A DNA stretch of 64,000 nucleotides from Enterobacter chuandaensis (GTDB taxonomy: Bacteria > Pseudomonadota > Gammaproteobacteria > Enterobacterales > Enterobacteriaceae), in contig NZ_QZCS01000001.1 of the NCBI RefSeq assembly GCF_003594915.1, positions 124,001 through 188,000 of the forward strand, read 5' to 3'. Positions 1 through 8,108 of the stretch are shown piece by piece; position 1 is the first letter of the stretch; the number at the start of each line of letters is the position of its first letter. A program made the translations under genes and the position numbers. Below the pieces are notes generated by a model. The model was not told the origin of the DNA and did not search any database. It saw only the letters and a list, made by a program, of their open reading frames with translations.

Positions 1-50
1 TTCAATGATATGTTGCATAGCAATTTCTCTTTTATCTGTTTTAGTTTAGG

Positions 51-66
51 TATGATCGCGATCACA
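51..66. promoter_or_regulatory. candidate CRP binding site
   Basis: The sequence TATGA-TCGCGA-TCACA matches the CRP consensus TGTGA-N6-TCACA at nine of ten core positions. It lies left of the metallo-hydrolase stop codon, so it most likely serves a leftward gene outside the window. This is a consensus match only. Confidence 0.35.
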
Positions 67-90
67 CTTGTAAAGTTTACCCACCGTACT

Positions 91-873
91 TTACCTGAGA
101 CAAGCAATATATTTCTGGCCCGACCGCTGGACGATGTCGTCGGCGTTCGCCGAAATAGTCTGCCCTTCAAACGCCCCGTAAAGACGGGCGAACGCTTTCC
201 CTTTCAGACGCCGGGTGACGTCCTCAACCGTACGGGCTGGCAGAGGGAGCATATTCGGGTAACTCCACATAAACGACACCGCATCTTTCCCCGGGGTGAC
301 CTGCAGGATATCACCCGCCAGTAAAACGCCCTCACCCTCCTGCCAGTGCAGCACCGTCCCGCCCGCAAAATGGCCGCCGAGACGCAGCAAGGTGACGGAC
401 GGCCAAATCTCCAGCGCCTCTCCCTCCCAGAAATGAATTGCCGGGCTGTCACGCATCACCCACTCGCGGTCACTGGCGTGCAGATAGATCGGTGCATCGA
501 AAGCCGCGGCCCACTCCTGCATCGTGGTGTAATAGTGCGGATGTGAAATCGCAATGGCGCTTAGGCCACCGAGCGCGGAGACGAGCGTTTCGGTTGTCGG
601 GTCAAGGTTGGCGATGCAATCCCAGAGAATGTTGCCGTGCGGGGTGCGCAGGAGCAGCGCCCGCTGGTTAATCGCAAAAGCGGGCACCGTTTTGATACTG
701 AACAGCGCGGGCTCCAGCAACTGCCATTTATTGTCGTGCGTGGCCGTTACCGTCGCGTACTCAATCCACGCCTGGCCGCTGGCCGGGACGTACTGGCGTT
801 CATCCTCGCAAATCGGACATCTTTCGGGCTTTCCATCATAGGCGGTTCCGCAGGTTTTACAGAGGGTAATCAT
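91..873 (-). CDS. metallo-beta-lactamase-fold hydrolase with N-terminal zinc ribbon
   Basis: This 260-residue protein begins with a rubredoxin-like four-cysteine knuckle (CKTC at residues 5-8 and CPIC at 19-22), followed by an MBL-fold domain. The fold is visible in SHPHYYTT (the HxHxDH position), GGHFAGGTVLHW (third metal-ligand loop) and LAGDIL (the Asp of GDxL). The first metal motif is degenerate: the DH of HxHxDH is replaced, so metal loading or catalysis may differ from typical MBL hydrolases. No signal peptide is seen, so it is probably cytoplasmic. It reads away from the small acidic gene at 999. Substrate is unknown; the fold assignment is firm and any reaction is not. Confidence 0.8.
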   Translation of the reverse strand: MITLCKTCGTAYDGKPERCPICEDERQYVPASGQAWIEYATVTATHDNKWQLLEPALFSIKTVPAFAINQRALLLRTPHGNILWDCIANLDPTTETLVSALGGLSAIAISHPHYYTTMQEWAAAFDAPIYLHASDREWVMRDSPAIHFWEGEALEIWPSVTLLRLGGHFAGGTVLHWQEGEGVLLAGDILQVTPGKDAVSFMWSYPNMLPLPARTVEDVTRRLKGKAFARLYGAFEGQTISANADDIVQRSGQKYIACLR

Positions 874-998
874 GAGCGCTCCTCAGCCATAAAGCACTGA
901 GTATGGCAGGGATTATCCTTATGTGCTGCGAGGTACATTACCGGCGTTTTTTACCCTATACTGTGCCAGTATCAAAAACTGAACATAGCAGGTGCCAC

Positions 999-1139
999 AT
1001 GGAAATTGATCTCGATAACTTGGTTTTTAACGGACTGGATGAAGCGGAAGAGCGTAACGCGGAACGTCTGGACGACGCGGATAAAAAAGCGCAGGCGATC
1101 GTTGCCGATGATGACTGCGGTGATGCCTGCAAAATTTGA
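999..1139 (+). CDS. small acidic conserved-type protein (46 aa)
   Basis: The ATG at 999 is preceded by AGGTG at good spacing and opens a 46-residue frame that ends just before a strong terminator. An in-frame upstream extension exists but has no better ribosome site. The product is very acidic, with heptad-like Glu/Asp/Ala/Lys stretches, and ends in CGDACKI, a CxxxC pair that could bind metal or form a disulfide. No membrane segment or signal peptide is visible. Function is unknown. The ribosome site, compact frame and terminator together make it a likely real gene. Confidence 0.7.
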   Translation: MEIDLDNLVFNGLDEAEERNAERLDDADKKAQAIVADDDCGDACKI

Positions 1140-1144
1140 TAAAA

Positions 1145-1172
1145 AAAAGCACCGTAAAACCGGTGCTTTTTT
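1145..1172. terminator. bidirectional rho-independent terminator
   Basis: A GCACCG/CGGTGC stem with loop TAAAAC is flanked by an A run on the left and a T run on the right. It can end both the plus-strand 46-aa gene and the minus-strand HbpS-like gene, which converge here. Confidence 0.85.
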
Positions 1173-1175
1173 ATA

Positions 1176-1655
1176 TTACTTTTTCAGCCCGTCAATGGCC
1201 GCCTGAGCACAGGCTTCATCAAGGTGACCGCCCGGCGCACCGCCGATGCCGATCGCCCCAATCACCTCATCGCCTTCTTTTACCGGCAGACCACCGGCCA
1301 GCAGCAGGAAGCCAGGAATATCACGCATGTTCTGTGCGCCCGCATTGCTCTGCGCCGCCTCCATCACTTTGCCTGACGCATTTTTTGCGCTAAGTGCCGT
1401 AAACGCTTTCATTTCGCTGGCTTTTACCGTGTGAGGACCGGCATTATCCATACGCTGCACCGCTTTTACCACGCCCGCACGGTCAACCACCGTGACCGCG
1501 ACCTGGTAATTTTTCGCTGCACAGGACTGAATGGCGGATGTTGCCAGCGCGTTTGCCTGCGCCAGAGAGAGATTTTTTTGGGTCAACGTCTCGGCCTGTG
1601 CGGCCAGACTTACGCTACCCGCGACCAGTGCCGCAACCATCATGACTTTTTTCAT
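1176..1655 (-). CDS. secreted HbpS/GlcG-family heme-binding-type protein
   Basis: The start at 1655 is chosen over an upstream codon because AGGAAG sits seven bases before it and the product then begins with a normal signal peptide (MKKVMMVAALVAG, cleavage near AQA-ET). The 159-residue protein is a single HbpS/GlcG-like domain: the VVDRAG and AIGIGGAPGGHLDEACA motifs are typical. Family members bind heme or cobalamin-like ligands, or act as accessory sensors. It lies directly downstream of a sensor-kinase/regulator pair on the same strand, 90 bases away. In Streptomyces, HbpS is the accessory sensor of SenS/SenR, which makes a partnership here plausible but unproven. Confidence 0.8.
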   Translation of the reverse strand: MKKVMMVAALVAGSVSLAAQAETLTQKNLSLAQANALATSAIQSCAAKNYQVAVTVVDRAGVVKAVQRMDNAGPHTVKASEMKAFTALSAKNASGKVMEAAQSNAGAQNMRDIPGFLLLAGGLPVKEGDEVIGAIGIGGAPGGHLDEACAQAAIDGLKK

Positions 1656-1745
1656 TGCACTTCCTCGAGTGTTGTTTGACATCTCAAAGGTTACTTAACT
1701 GCACAACGAAACGTAATTCGGTTGATTACGCACTCCACCTGGTAG

Positions 1746-2357
1746 TTATACGGATTGCAATTTGTCATATTCCCGGCTTGCCTGAACCAGGCTGGTGACC
1801 CCGAGCTTGGCAAACGCCGCCGCGCGGTGCGCTTCCACGGTTCTGTGCGAGAGGTTCAGACGCGCGGCCACCTCTTTATTACTGCACCCTTCAATTAACA
1901 CCATCAATACCTCGCGTTCCCGCGCGGTTAACTGCTCAAAGCGCGCTTTAAGCCGCGCAATTTCCTGCCAGGCGGTAAAACGCCGCTGGCTTTCTGCAAG
2001 GGCCAGTCCCACCGTTTCGATAAGCTTATCGGCATCGAGCGGCTTGGTGAAAAACTCGAATACGCCATTACGAAACGCCCGACGACAGGCATCGACGGTG
2101 CCGTGCCCGGTCATAATAATCACCGGTAGTTGCGGCCACGGCCATTCGCCTTCTTCCAGCCAGGTCAGCCCGCCTTTGCCCGGCATGCGCATATCCAGCA
2201 GCAGACAGCCAACCAGCGCCGGTTCACCACTGTGTGCCCGCGTAAAGGCGTCGACGCTCTCAAACGTCTGCACCTGCCAGCCCATTCCCGACAGCAGAAA
2301 CGCTAATGATTCTCTGATGGACTCGTCGTCATCGATGAGCCAGACCATCTTATCCAT
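1746..2357 (-). CDS. FixJ/NarL-type response regulator
   Basis: A 203-residue response regulator. It has an N-terminal receiver (acidic patch IDDDE near residues 8-12, phospho-acceptor Asp55 in LLLDMRMPG, Lys in FTKPLD) and a C-terminal LuxR-type helix-turn-helix (LTAREREVLMVLIEG ... NKEVAARLNLSHRTVEAHR). The start is the ATG overlapping the last codons of the sensor gene (ATGGATAA), so the two are translationally coupled. Longer in-frame extensions into the kinase gene are rejected. It probably binds DNA when phosphorylated by its neighbour. Targets are unknown; the adjacent DUF1996 and HbpS-like genes are the obvious candidates. Confidence 0.9.
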   Translation of the reverse strand: MDKMVWLIDDDESIRESLAFLLSGMGWQVQTFESVDAFTRAHSGEPALVGCLLLDMRMPGKGGLTWLEEGEWPWPQLPVIIMTGHGTVDACRRAFRNGVFEFFTKPLDADKLIETVGLALAESQRRFTAWQEIARLKARFEQLTAREREVLMVLIEGCSNKEVAARLNLSHRTVEAHRAAAFAKLGVTSLVQASREYDKLQSV

Positions 2358-3678
2358 GCTTTGTCTCCTTTCCTTCCGCCAGCTGCAAGCGGATCTGCGC
2401 CCCACCCTGCGGGGCATTGCCCAGGGCGATCGAGCCGTTCATGCGCGTTATCAGCGTTTCCGTTAACGTCATCCCCAGCCCAATTCCGCCGGGGCGTCCG
2501 CTAAAGAAGGGCATAAACGCGTTCTGCAGGGCTTCCGGGCTAAACCCGGGCCCGCCGTCGGTCAGGGTGACCAGAATACCCTTCTCATTTTTCTGACTGT
2601 CGATTCGTACCCAGCCGTGCGTGTTCTCCTGCTGCGCCTGAATCGCATTGCTGAGCAGATTATGCAGGATCTGCTCCAGCCAGAGTCTGTCCGCCAGCAC
2701 GGTCGTTGCATCTGCGGCAAACGCATGGATTATCGCGATACGTCTGGATTTGCGCTCGTGCTCGAGTAAATTTTCCACCTGCTGCCAGCACTGTACCAGA
2801 TCGGTTTCCCGCAGGGTCACCTTCTCCTGAACAACATGCTCTCGGAAACGCGTCAGCAAGGCGCTAATGCGCTGCGTTTGCAGCAGCGCCGCCGCGAGCG
2901 CCTGCGACACAGCCTGCGGATTCCCCTGCTGGTGCTGCCGCTGCGCGCCCTGGATCCAGGTTTGCACGGCGGTCAGCGGCTGGTTGATTTCATGGACGAT
3001 GCCCGCGGTAATCTCTCCCAGCGTGTTAAGCCTGGCGTGTTGATAATAGAGCGCACGCTGTTCGGCCTGCTGGCGCTGTTTGCGCTGCCAGAGCACGGTT
3101 CCCGCGCCCGCAATCACTATTCCCCACGCCAGAAAGAGCAGCGGATAGGGCAACCAGGCAACCCGGAACCAGTTCGGATTTGCCGAGGCGGAGAGGATAA
3201 AAGGCTGAGTGTGTTGCGGAAAGGTGCGCTGCCAGTGCCAGAACGCCCCCGTCGACGGCGGTGTATCATCATTCGTGACGCTTAAATGCAGCTGTGCAAA
3301 AGTATGGCGCGCCGGAAGCAGCGCGCTTAAGTCAATCAGAACGCGGATCTGCCGCCACGGGTTGTATAGCCAGTACTGAACGCCGCGAAACGGCTCCACG
3401 CGGGCAGCGTCCAGCGCGCGACCGGTGGTTTTTTCCAGAGCCTTAATATGCGGGAATTTTTTGCGTAACGCGGTGATATCTTCATCGCCATTCAGAAGCG
3501 GCAACACCGACTCGTTTTGCGTCAGCACGGCGCCGATCGCCGAATAGAGTGCCGTAAACTCGCGATCGCGCTCCCAGAACTGGCGGCGTATCTGTTCCGC
3601 GTACAGCAGCACGCCGCTTATCAGGCAGATCACTAGCCACGCAGCGATACTGCGCTTTATCATCTTTTTTATGCTCAT
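2350..3678 (-). CDS. membrane sensor histidine kinase (FixL/HisKA type)
   Basis: A 442-residue kinase. Transmembrane helix about 10-27, a periplasmic domain of about 145 residues, transmembrane helix about 174-197, HisKA with phospho-accepting His229 in GIVHEINQPL, N box HNLLSNAIQA, G1 DGGPGF and G2 GGIGLGMTL. There is no HAMP or PAS domain. The start at MSIKKMIKR removes an implausible 20-residue leader. Its stop overlaps the response-regulator start by eight bases. The signal is unknown; the periplasmic domain and the secreted HbpS-like and DUF1996 proteins nearby suggest an envelope signal. Confidence 0.9.
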   Translation of the reverse strand: MSIKKMIKRSIAAWLVICLISGVLLYAEQIRRQFWERDREFTALYSAIGAVLTQNESVLPLLNGDEDITALRKKFPHIKALEKTTGRALDAARVEPFRGVQYWLYNPWRQIRVLIDLSALLPARHTFAQLHLSVTNDDTPPSTGAFWHWQRTFPQHTQPFILSASANPNWFRVAWLPYPLLFLAWGIVIAGAGTVLWQRKQRQQAEQRALYYQHARLNTLGEITAGIVHEINQPLTAVQTWIQGAQRQHQQGNPQAVSQALAAALLQTQRISALLTRFREHVVQEKVTLRETDLVQCWQQVENLLEHERKSRRIAIIHAFAADATTVLADRLWLEQILHNLLSNAIQAQQENTHGWVRIDSQKNEKGILVTLTDGGPGFSPEALQNAFMPFFSGRPGGIGLGMTLTETLITRMNGSIALGNAPQGGAQIRLQLAEGKETKHG

Positions 3679-3754
3679 AGCGTTAACTGGCCCGTCATTC
3701 AGGCTGTCGACATTACCAGTTAACGTTGATGAGAACAAAAAAACGCGGGCGTAA

Positions 3755-5161
3755 TCAGATCTCCGGCGTTTTGCTAAAGCCGGTCAGCATCAGGATCAGG
3801 CTTTGCGGGGAAGTAGCCGTCTCAAACTGGTAATGATTTCCCTGACGATCGCCGCCGATGTACCACGAAATCTCGGTTTTCCCTTCAGCCAGCGCCTTGC
3901 GCACCGCTTTATCCACGTCCACCATCCGGTACTCGCGGGCGTGGTTCAGGTAAAGCACCGCATCCGAACGGTAGCTGCAGGCTGGCCGCGACTGCCAGCT
4001 CACGCTGGCCGGATCCCAGTCATTGCTTGCCGGATAGAAGAAGATTTGATCCGCGCCGTTGGTTTCCACTTTCCCGCCATAAATACGCACGCGATATTTA
4101 AACTGCGAAGGATCCTGTCCGGCAGGCAGCGGGGGAATATGGAACTTCACCAGCGACAGCGTTTCGCTGTTTTTGGTGCGCCCGCCGTTCTGCCAGTTAT
4201 CCTGCACCAGTAAAACCTGGGGATCCGGCTGGGAAAGCGCGGGCTCCAGGCTACTGAGCCAGACGTTAGCCTTCGCTTTTGAATAACCATACGGAACGGT
4301 GGAGCCGCAATCCAGACCGCGGTTCATGCACAGGTCGGTCATAAAGCGCGCGGCGTCTTCCGTCCAGCCGTTCATGAAGTCCGCATGGGCCGTATATAGG
4401 CTTCCCCACCGCTCTTCCCGCTCGCTGCCGTGCATGATGGGATCGAGAGAAAGCTGCGCTTTGTTGGTATCGAGCGAACTAATCGTCGGGAGCACGTACG
4501 CAATATTCATGTTCACGGTCGGGATTTTCACCGGGAAGGCGGACGGGCACTGCCCTTTCGTGTCATAAGTGGCATTGACCAGCCCGTGGGCGGGCTTCAG
4601 GTTGACCCCGTCCCAGCAGTTCGGAAATTGAATGCCGATATTAAACTGCACGGCATCGTTCGCCTTGCGTAAGCCGCAAACTTCGCCCGTTTTGGTGGTG
4701 TAGCCCTTGCCGTTGGCGCATAAGAAGGTGATATGCGGATTCGGCGCGGTACCGTGATGATCCCCCGCCAGCAGCGACAGCCCCGCCGGGAACGGGTGCA
4801 GCGGCCAGGCGTCCACGTTCGATGCCTGATAATAGGTTTTTTGATAGGCCGGTTTGACCACCGTTCCGTCAGGCAACCTCAGTGAGGGAGCCCAGTAGGC
4901 CGAGCTGTCGGCTTTGTTATCGCAGGTGGTCTTTTCATCTCTACGCAGCGATTCGCGGCTGGAGAAGGCATCCGTTTGCACGTTTCCAAAAAAATCGTGC
5001 AGCATGGCCTCGTTGGGCATGCCATACATCATAATGGCATCGTCGCCGAGCGTGTGGGAGTAGCCGCAGACAACGTGCGCCTGTGGCGCAGCGTGCGCCG
5101 CCTGCATGGCAATCAGTAATGCAGTGGCAGAAAGTGCCGGGGTTAATACTGTCCGTTTCAT
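3755..5161 (-). CDS. secreted DUF1996 protein
   Basis: A 468-residue protein with a Sec signal peptide (hydrophobic stretch ending MQAAHAA) and a DUF1996-type domain starting at HVVCGYSHTLGDDAI, with paired cysteines and the conserved-looking AYWAPSLRLPDG and FPNCWDG segments. A C-terminal region from about residue 310 resembles a carbohydrate-binding or beta-sandwich module and ends QSLILMLTGF. The start MKRT is chosen because GGAG lies six bases before it. DUF1996 occurs in fungi and bacteria and has no established activity. It lies 76 bases upstream of the sensor-kinase gene on the same strand and may be co-transcribed with it. Confidence 0.8.
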   Translation of the reverse strand: MKRTVLTPALSATALLIAMQAAHAAPQAHVVCGYSHTLGDDAIMMYGMPNEAMLHDFFGNVQTDAFSSRESLRRDEKTTCDNKADSSAYWAPSLRLPDGTVVKPAYQKTYYQASNVDAWPLHPFPAGLSLLAGDHHGTAPNPHITFLCANGKGYTTKTGEVCGLRKANDAVQFNIGIQFPNCWDGVNLKPAHGLVNATYDTKGQCPSAFPVKIPTVNMNIAYVLPTISSLDTNKAQLSLDPIMHGSEREERWGSLYTAHADFMNGWTEDAARFMTDLCMNRGLDCGSTVPYGYSKAKANVWLSSLEPALSQPDPQVLLVQDNWQNGGRTKNSETLSLVKFHIPPLPAGQDPSQFKYRVRIYGGKVETNGADQIFFYPASNDWDPASVSWQSRPACSYRSDAVLYLNHAREYRMVDVDKAVRKALAEGKTEISWYIGGDRQGNHYQFETATSPQSLILMLTGFSKTPEI

Positions 5162-5241
5162 TATCATCTCCATCTCTGAAAGGAGATAGTGGTAACAAAA
5201 CGGCCATCGTTTACCGAGGATTTACCCGCGTATTTTTCCGC

Positions 5242-5325
5242 TCATCCCTGCTTTACAGCCATCACGCACAACTCGTTCCAGTACATTTCGCGCGTGCGGC
5301 GCAGTTCAGCGTGACGTTTTATCAT
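5242..5325 (-). CDS. possible micro-protein (27 aa), overlapping
   Basis: A 27-codon frame whose ATG lies inside the 3' end of the 55-aa gene (20-base overlap, different frame), with GGAG seven bases before the ATG. The product is basic (MIKRHAELRRTREMYWNELC). The ribosome site and the stop/start overlap suggest translational coupling. It is too short for any function call and could be chance. Confidence 0.35.
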   Translation of the reverse strand: MIKRHAELRRTREMYWNELCVMAVKQG

Positions 5326-5473
5326 GGAACCACTCCGGGTCGATGTTGGCCACGTCTACGCCGTACAGGCTGGCGACAGGCAGTATTGACTCCAGAACAC
5401 GCTGCGCGCTGTTCTCCGCATTCGCTGGCCGGGTCGCAAAAAACCGCCGTAGCGTGCTGATCCATTTTTTCAT
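5306..5473 (-). CDS. small hypothetical protein (55 aa)
   Basis: ATG at 5473 with AAGG five bases upstream. The 55-residue product starts MKKWISTLRRFFATRPANAE and ends in an acidic, aromatic tail (VANIDPEWFHDKTSR). The N-terminus is amphipathic and basic rather than a clear signal peptide. It sits alone between the DUF1996 gene (same strand, downstream) and the divergent amino-acid ABC operon. The coding pattern and ribosome site support a real gene. No family was recognised. Confidence 0.5.
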   Translation of the reverse strand: MKKWISTLRRFFATRPANAENSAQRVLESILPVASLYGVDVANIDPEWFHDKTSR

Positions 5474-5714
5474 TGCCTTTACCCCTCTCGCTTCACCTGA
5501 CCTGAGTTAAGCACGCGTTTCCGGGCAGCGGAAATATCAATTCCGGCAGTCGATGTGCAGGAAGTGCAAATAGCTCCGTTCATTTACCTGCCAGTAACAT
5601 GCTGTTCACTAATGCTTTTTTGTATATAGCAAAGAACGATTTCTTATTTGGCGATAGCTTTTGCTTATGGGAGCGTAACGGTGCAAAACAAAAACAACGG
5701 GACGAACGATAACT

Positions 5715-6545
5715 ATGGCAGCAAAGATGAATGGGTTTAAAAAAGGGACGGTTGTGCTGGGATTACTGGCCGCCGGGAGCCTGTTTTCAACGCAGGCGCT
5801 GGCCGATCGACTGGCGGATATTAAGGCCGCGGGGGTGGTGAAAGTCGCCACATTTGACGCCAACCCGCCGTTTGGCTCTATTGATGCAAAAACGCACGAG
5901 ATCGTGGGTTACGACGTGGACTTTGCCAAAGCACTGGCAAAATCACTCGGCGTGAAGCTTGAACTGGTTGCCACCAATCCGGGGAACCGTATTCCACTCC
6001 TCCAGTCCGGTAAAGCGGATCTGATTGTGGCGGATATCACCATCACCCCGGAACGCGCGCAGGTGATTGATTTCTCAACGCCCTATTTCGTGACCGGACA
6101 ACAGTTCCTGGTTCCGGCTAAATCACCGGACAAGCTTGATGACTACAGCCGGGCGCGCATTGGCGCGGTCAAAGGCACCACGGGGGAACAGGCGCTCCAC
6201 CAGCGTTTCCCGCAGTCCCGCGTGCTCTCTTATGATGACATTCCGCTGGCGCTGACGGCGCTGCGCAACGGCAATGTGCAGGCCATTACCCAGGACAGCA
6301 CCATCCTGGCGGGTCTGCTGGCGCAGGCCCCGGATAAAGCGAACTTTAAAATCCTGCCCGACCTGCTCAGCAAGGAAGAGATTGGCGTCGGGGTGAAGAA
6401 AGGCGAAACGGCGCTGCTGAAAGCCGTTAACGATGAGCTGGTTAACCTCGAGAAGAACGGTCAGGCGGCAAAAATCTATGACGTCTGGTTTGGCCCAAAC
6501 ACGCCCGCTCCACAGCCTCGCGCCTTTAAAATAGAAGCCCAGTAA
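5715..6545 (+). CDS. periplasmic polar amino-acid binding protein (family 3)
   Basis: A 276-residue family-3 solute-binding protein. It has a signal peptide of about 31 residues ending QALA-DR, then FDANPPFGSID, the ligand-pocket-type stretch GYDVDFAKALAKSLG, ADLIVADITITPERAQVIDFSTPY and a typical Asp/Gln-rich C-lobe. It would deliver a polar amino acid to the permeases encoded downstream. The ligand cannot be read from sequence. The ribosome site before the first ATG is weak and the ATG at 5727 is an alternative start. It is the first gene of a tight four-gene operon. The nearby mtc and met-type genes make a sulfur amino acid one possibility. Confidence 0.87.
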   Translation: MAAKMNGFKKGTVVLGLLAAGSLFSTQALADRLADIKAAGVVKVATFDANPPFGSIDAKTHEIVGYDVDFAKALAKSLGVKLELVATNPGNRIPLLQSGKADLIVADITITPERAQVIDFSTPYFVTGQQFLVPAKSPDKLDDYSRARIGAVKGTTGEQALHQRFPQSRVLSYDDIPLALTALRNGNVQAITQDSTILAGLLAQAPDKANFKILPDLLSKEEIGVGVKKGETALLKAVNDELVNLEKNGQAAKIYDVWFGPNTPAPQPRAFKIEAQ

Positions 6546-6546
6546 T

Positions 6547-7362
6547 ATGCTCTCAGGTTTATTTTCCCACTCCGCGGCCGGTGCCGCGGATTTTTCACAT
6601 CTGGAACAGGCCAGCGTTGAGTTTCGTCACGTAGACAAACGCTACGGCGACCATCAGGTTTTACGCGACATTAACCTCTCCATCACGCCCGGTGAAGTGG
6701 TTGCTATTCTCGGCCCTTCCGGTTCGGGTAAATCAACGCTGATCCGTCTTATCAACCAGCTTGAAACCCTGAGCGGCGGGGAAATCCTTGTCGACAGCAA
6801 GCCGACCGGGCAGCTTTCCGGCAGCAGGCTGCGCCAGCTGCGCTGCCGGGTTGGGTTTGTGTTTCAGCAGTTCAATCTGTATGCCCACCTCACCGCCAGC
6901 CAGAACATCACCCTGGCGCTGGAGCATGTGCACGGCTGGAAACCGCAGCCTGCTCAGGAGCGCGCGCTGGCGCTGCTGGAAAAGGTCGGGATGCTGGAAA
7001 AAGCCCATCATTTTCCCGCGCAACTTTCCGGCGGCCAGCAGCAGCGCGTGGCGATTGCCCGCGCCCTGGCCTCGTCGCCGCAGATCATCCTCTTCGACGA
7101 GCCGACGTCGGCACTCGATCCGGAGATGATTGGCGAAGTGTTATTCGTCATGAAAGCCCTTGCCCATAGCGGGATCACCATGATTGTAGTGACTCACGAG
7201 ATGCAGTTCGCCCGGGAAATTGCCGACCGGATTGTCTTTATCGACGGCGGGCAGATTCTTGAAACCGCGCCGCCGGCGCAATTTTTCAGTCAACCGTCGC
7301 ATCCCCGGGCGCAGCGTTTCCTGCAAAAAGTGCTTAACCCGCTGCACCAGGAGCACCTCTGA
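6547..7362 (+). CDS. amino-acid ABC transporter ATPase (GlnQ/HisP type)
   Basis: A 271-residue ATP-binding subunit of a polar amino-acid importer. Walker A GPSGSGKST, Q loop FVFQQFNLYAHLT, signature LSGGQQQRVAIARAL, Walker [13 protein letters not shown] and switch His VVTHEM are all intact. About 25 extra residues precede the usual VEFRHVDKRYG start, and no better internal ATG is evident. It starts one base after the binding-protein stop and its stop overlaps the next gene, so the four genes are one transcription unit. Confidence 0.92.
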   Translation: MLSGLFSHSAAGAADFSHLEQASVEFRHVDKRYGDHQVLRDINLSITPGEVVAILGPSGSGKSTLIRLINQLETLSGGEILVDSKPTGQLSGSRLRQLRCRVGFVFQQFNLYAHLTASQNITLALEHVHGWKPQPAQERALALLEKVGMLEKAHHFPAQLSGGQQQRVAIARALASSPQIILFDEPTSALDPEMIGEVLFVMKALAHSGITMIVVTHEMQFAREIADRIVFIDGGQILETAPPAQFFSQPSHPRAQRFLQKVLNPLHQEHL

Positions 7363-8108
7363 TGCCCGCCCTCGACTGGCAAGGCGTGCTGACCGGACAG
7401 CCTCTGCAGTGGATACTCTCCGGATTTCTCACCACCCTGTGGGTGACGCTGGCGGGGGGGCTGATCGCCAGCCTGCTTGCGCCGTTCTTTTTGCTCCTGC
7501 GTCTTTCCGGTGGACGCATCGGGAATGCGGTCGTCAGCGGCTGGGTATCGCTGTTTCGCAATACGCCGCTGCTGGTGCAGCTGCTGTTCTGGTATTTCGC
7601 CGCCTGGAACGGGTTACCGCAGGGCTTTCGGGACGCGGTGAACGCGGATCACAGCTGGTCAATTCTGCCCGGCGACGTCTGGTGGTTTACCCCTGAGTTT
7701 TTATGTTCTGCCTGGGGGTTAGGCGTCTTTACCTCGGCGTTTTTAATTGAGGAAGTGGCATCGGGGCTGCGTTCTGTTCCTGCCGGACAGCAGGAAGCGT
7801 CGCTGGCGCAAGGGTTCTCCTCGTGGCGTTTATTTCGCTACATTCTTCTGCCGCAGGGGCTCGCCAACGCCTGGCAGCCCGTTGTCGGCCAGTACCTCAA
7901 TTTGATGAAGCTCTCCTCGCTCGCCAGCGGGATTGGCTTTGCTGAGCTAACCTACCAGGTCCGGCAGATTGAAAGTTACAACGCCCACGCCCTGGAGGCG
8001 TTTATCGTCGGTACGGTGCTCTATTTGCTTACCGGCATTGTCATGGGGATGGTGCTGGTGCGCGTCGGCCCGCATTCAGGGAGGAAAAAAGATGATTGCC
8101 GGATTTAA
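7362..8108 (+). CDS. amino-acid ABC transporter permease 1
   Basis: A 248-residue HisM/HisQ-type inner-membrane permease with about five hydrophobic segments. The EAA loop is visible as QQEASLAQGFSSWRLFRYILLPQG. It overlaps the ATPase stop by one base and the next permease start by 17 bases. It would form a heterodimeric channel with the following gene product. Its ends match the family. Confidence 0.9.
   Translation: MPALDWQGVLTGQPLQWILSGFLTTLWVTLAGGLIASLLAPFFLLLRLSGGRIGNAVVSGWVSLFRNTPLLVQLLFWYFAAWNGLPQGFRDAVNADHSWSILPGDVWWFTPEFLCSAWGLGVFTSAFLIEEVASGLRSVPAGQQEASLAQGFSSWRLFRYILLPQGLANAWQPVVGQYLNLMKLSSLASGIGFAELTYQVRQIESYNAHALEAFIVGTVLYLLTGIVMGMVLVRVGPHSGRKKDDCRI

Noticed and set aside
3679..3738. 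20-residue N-terminal extension of the sensor kinase
   Set aside because: It adds polar residues before a normal membrane start at MSIKKMIKR and has no ribosome site.
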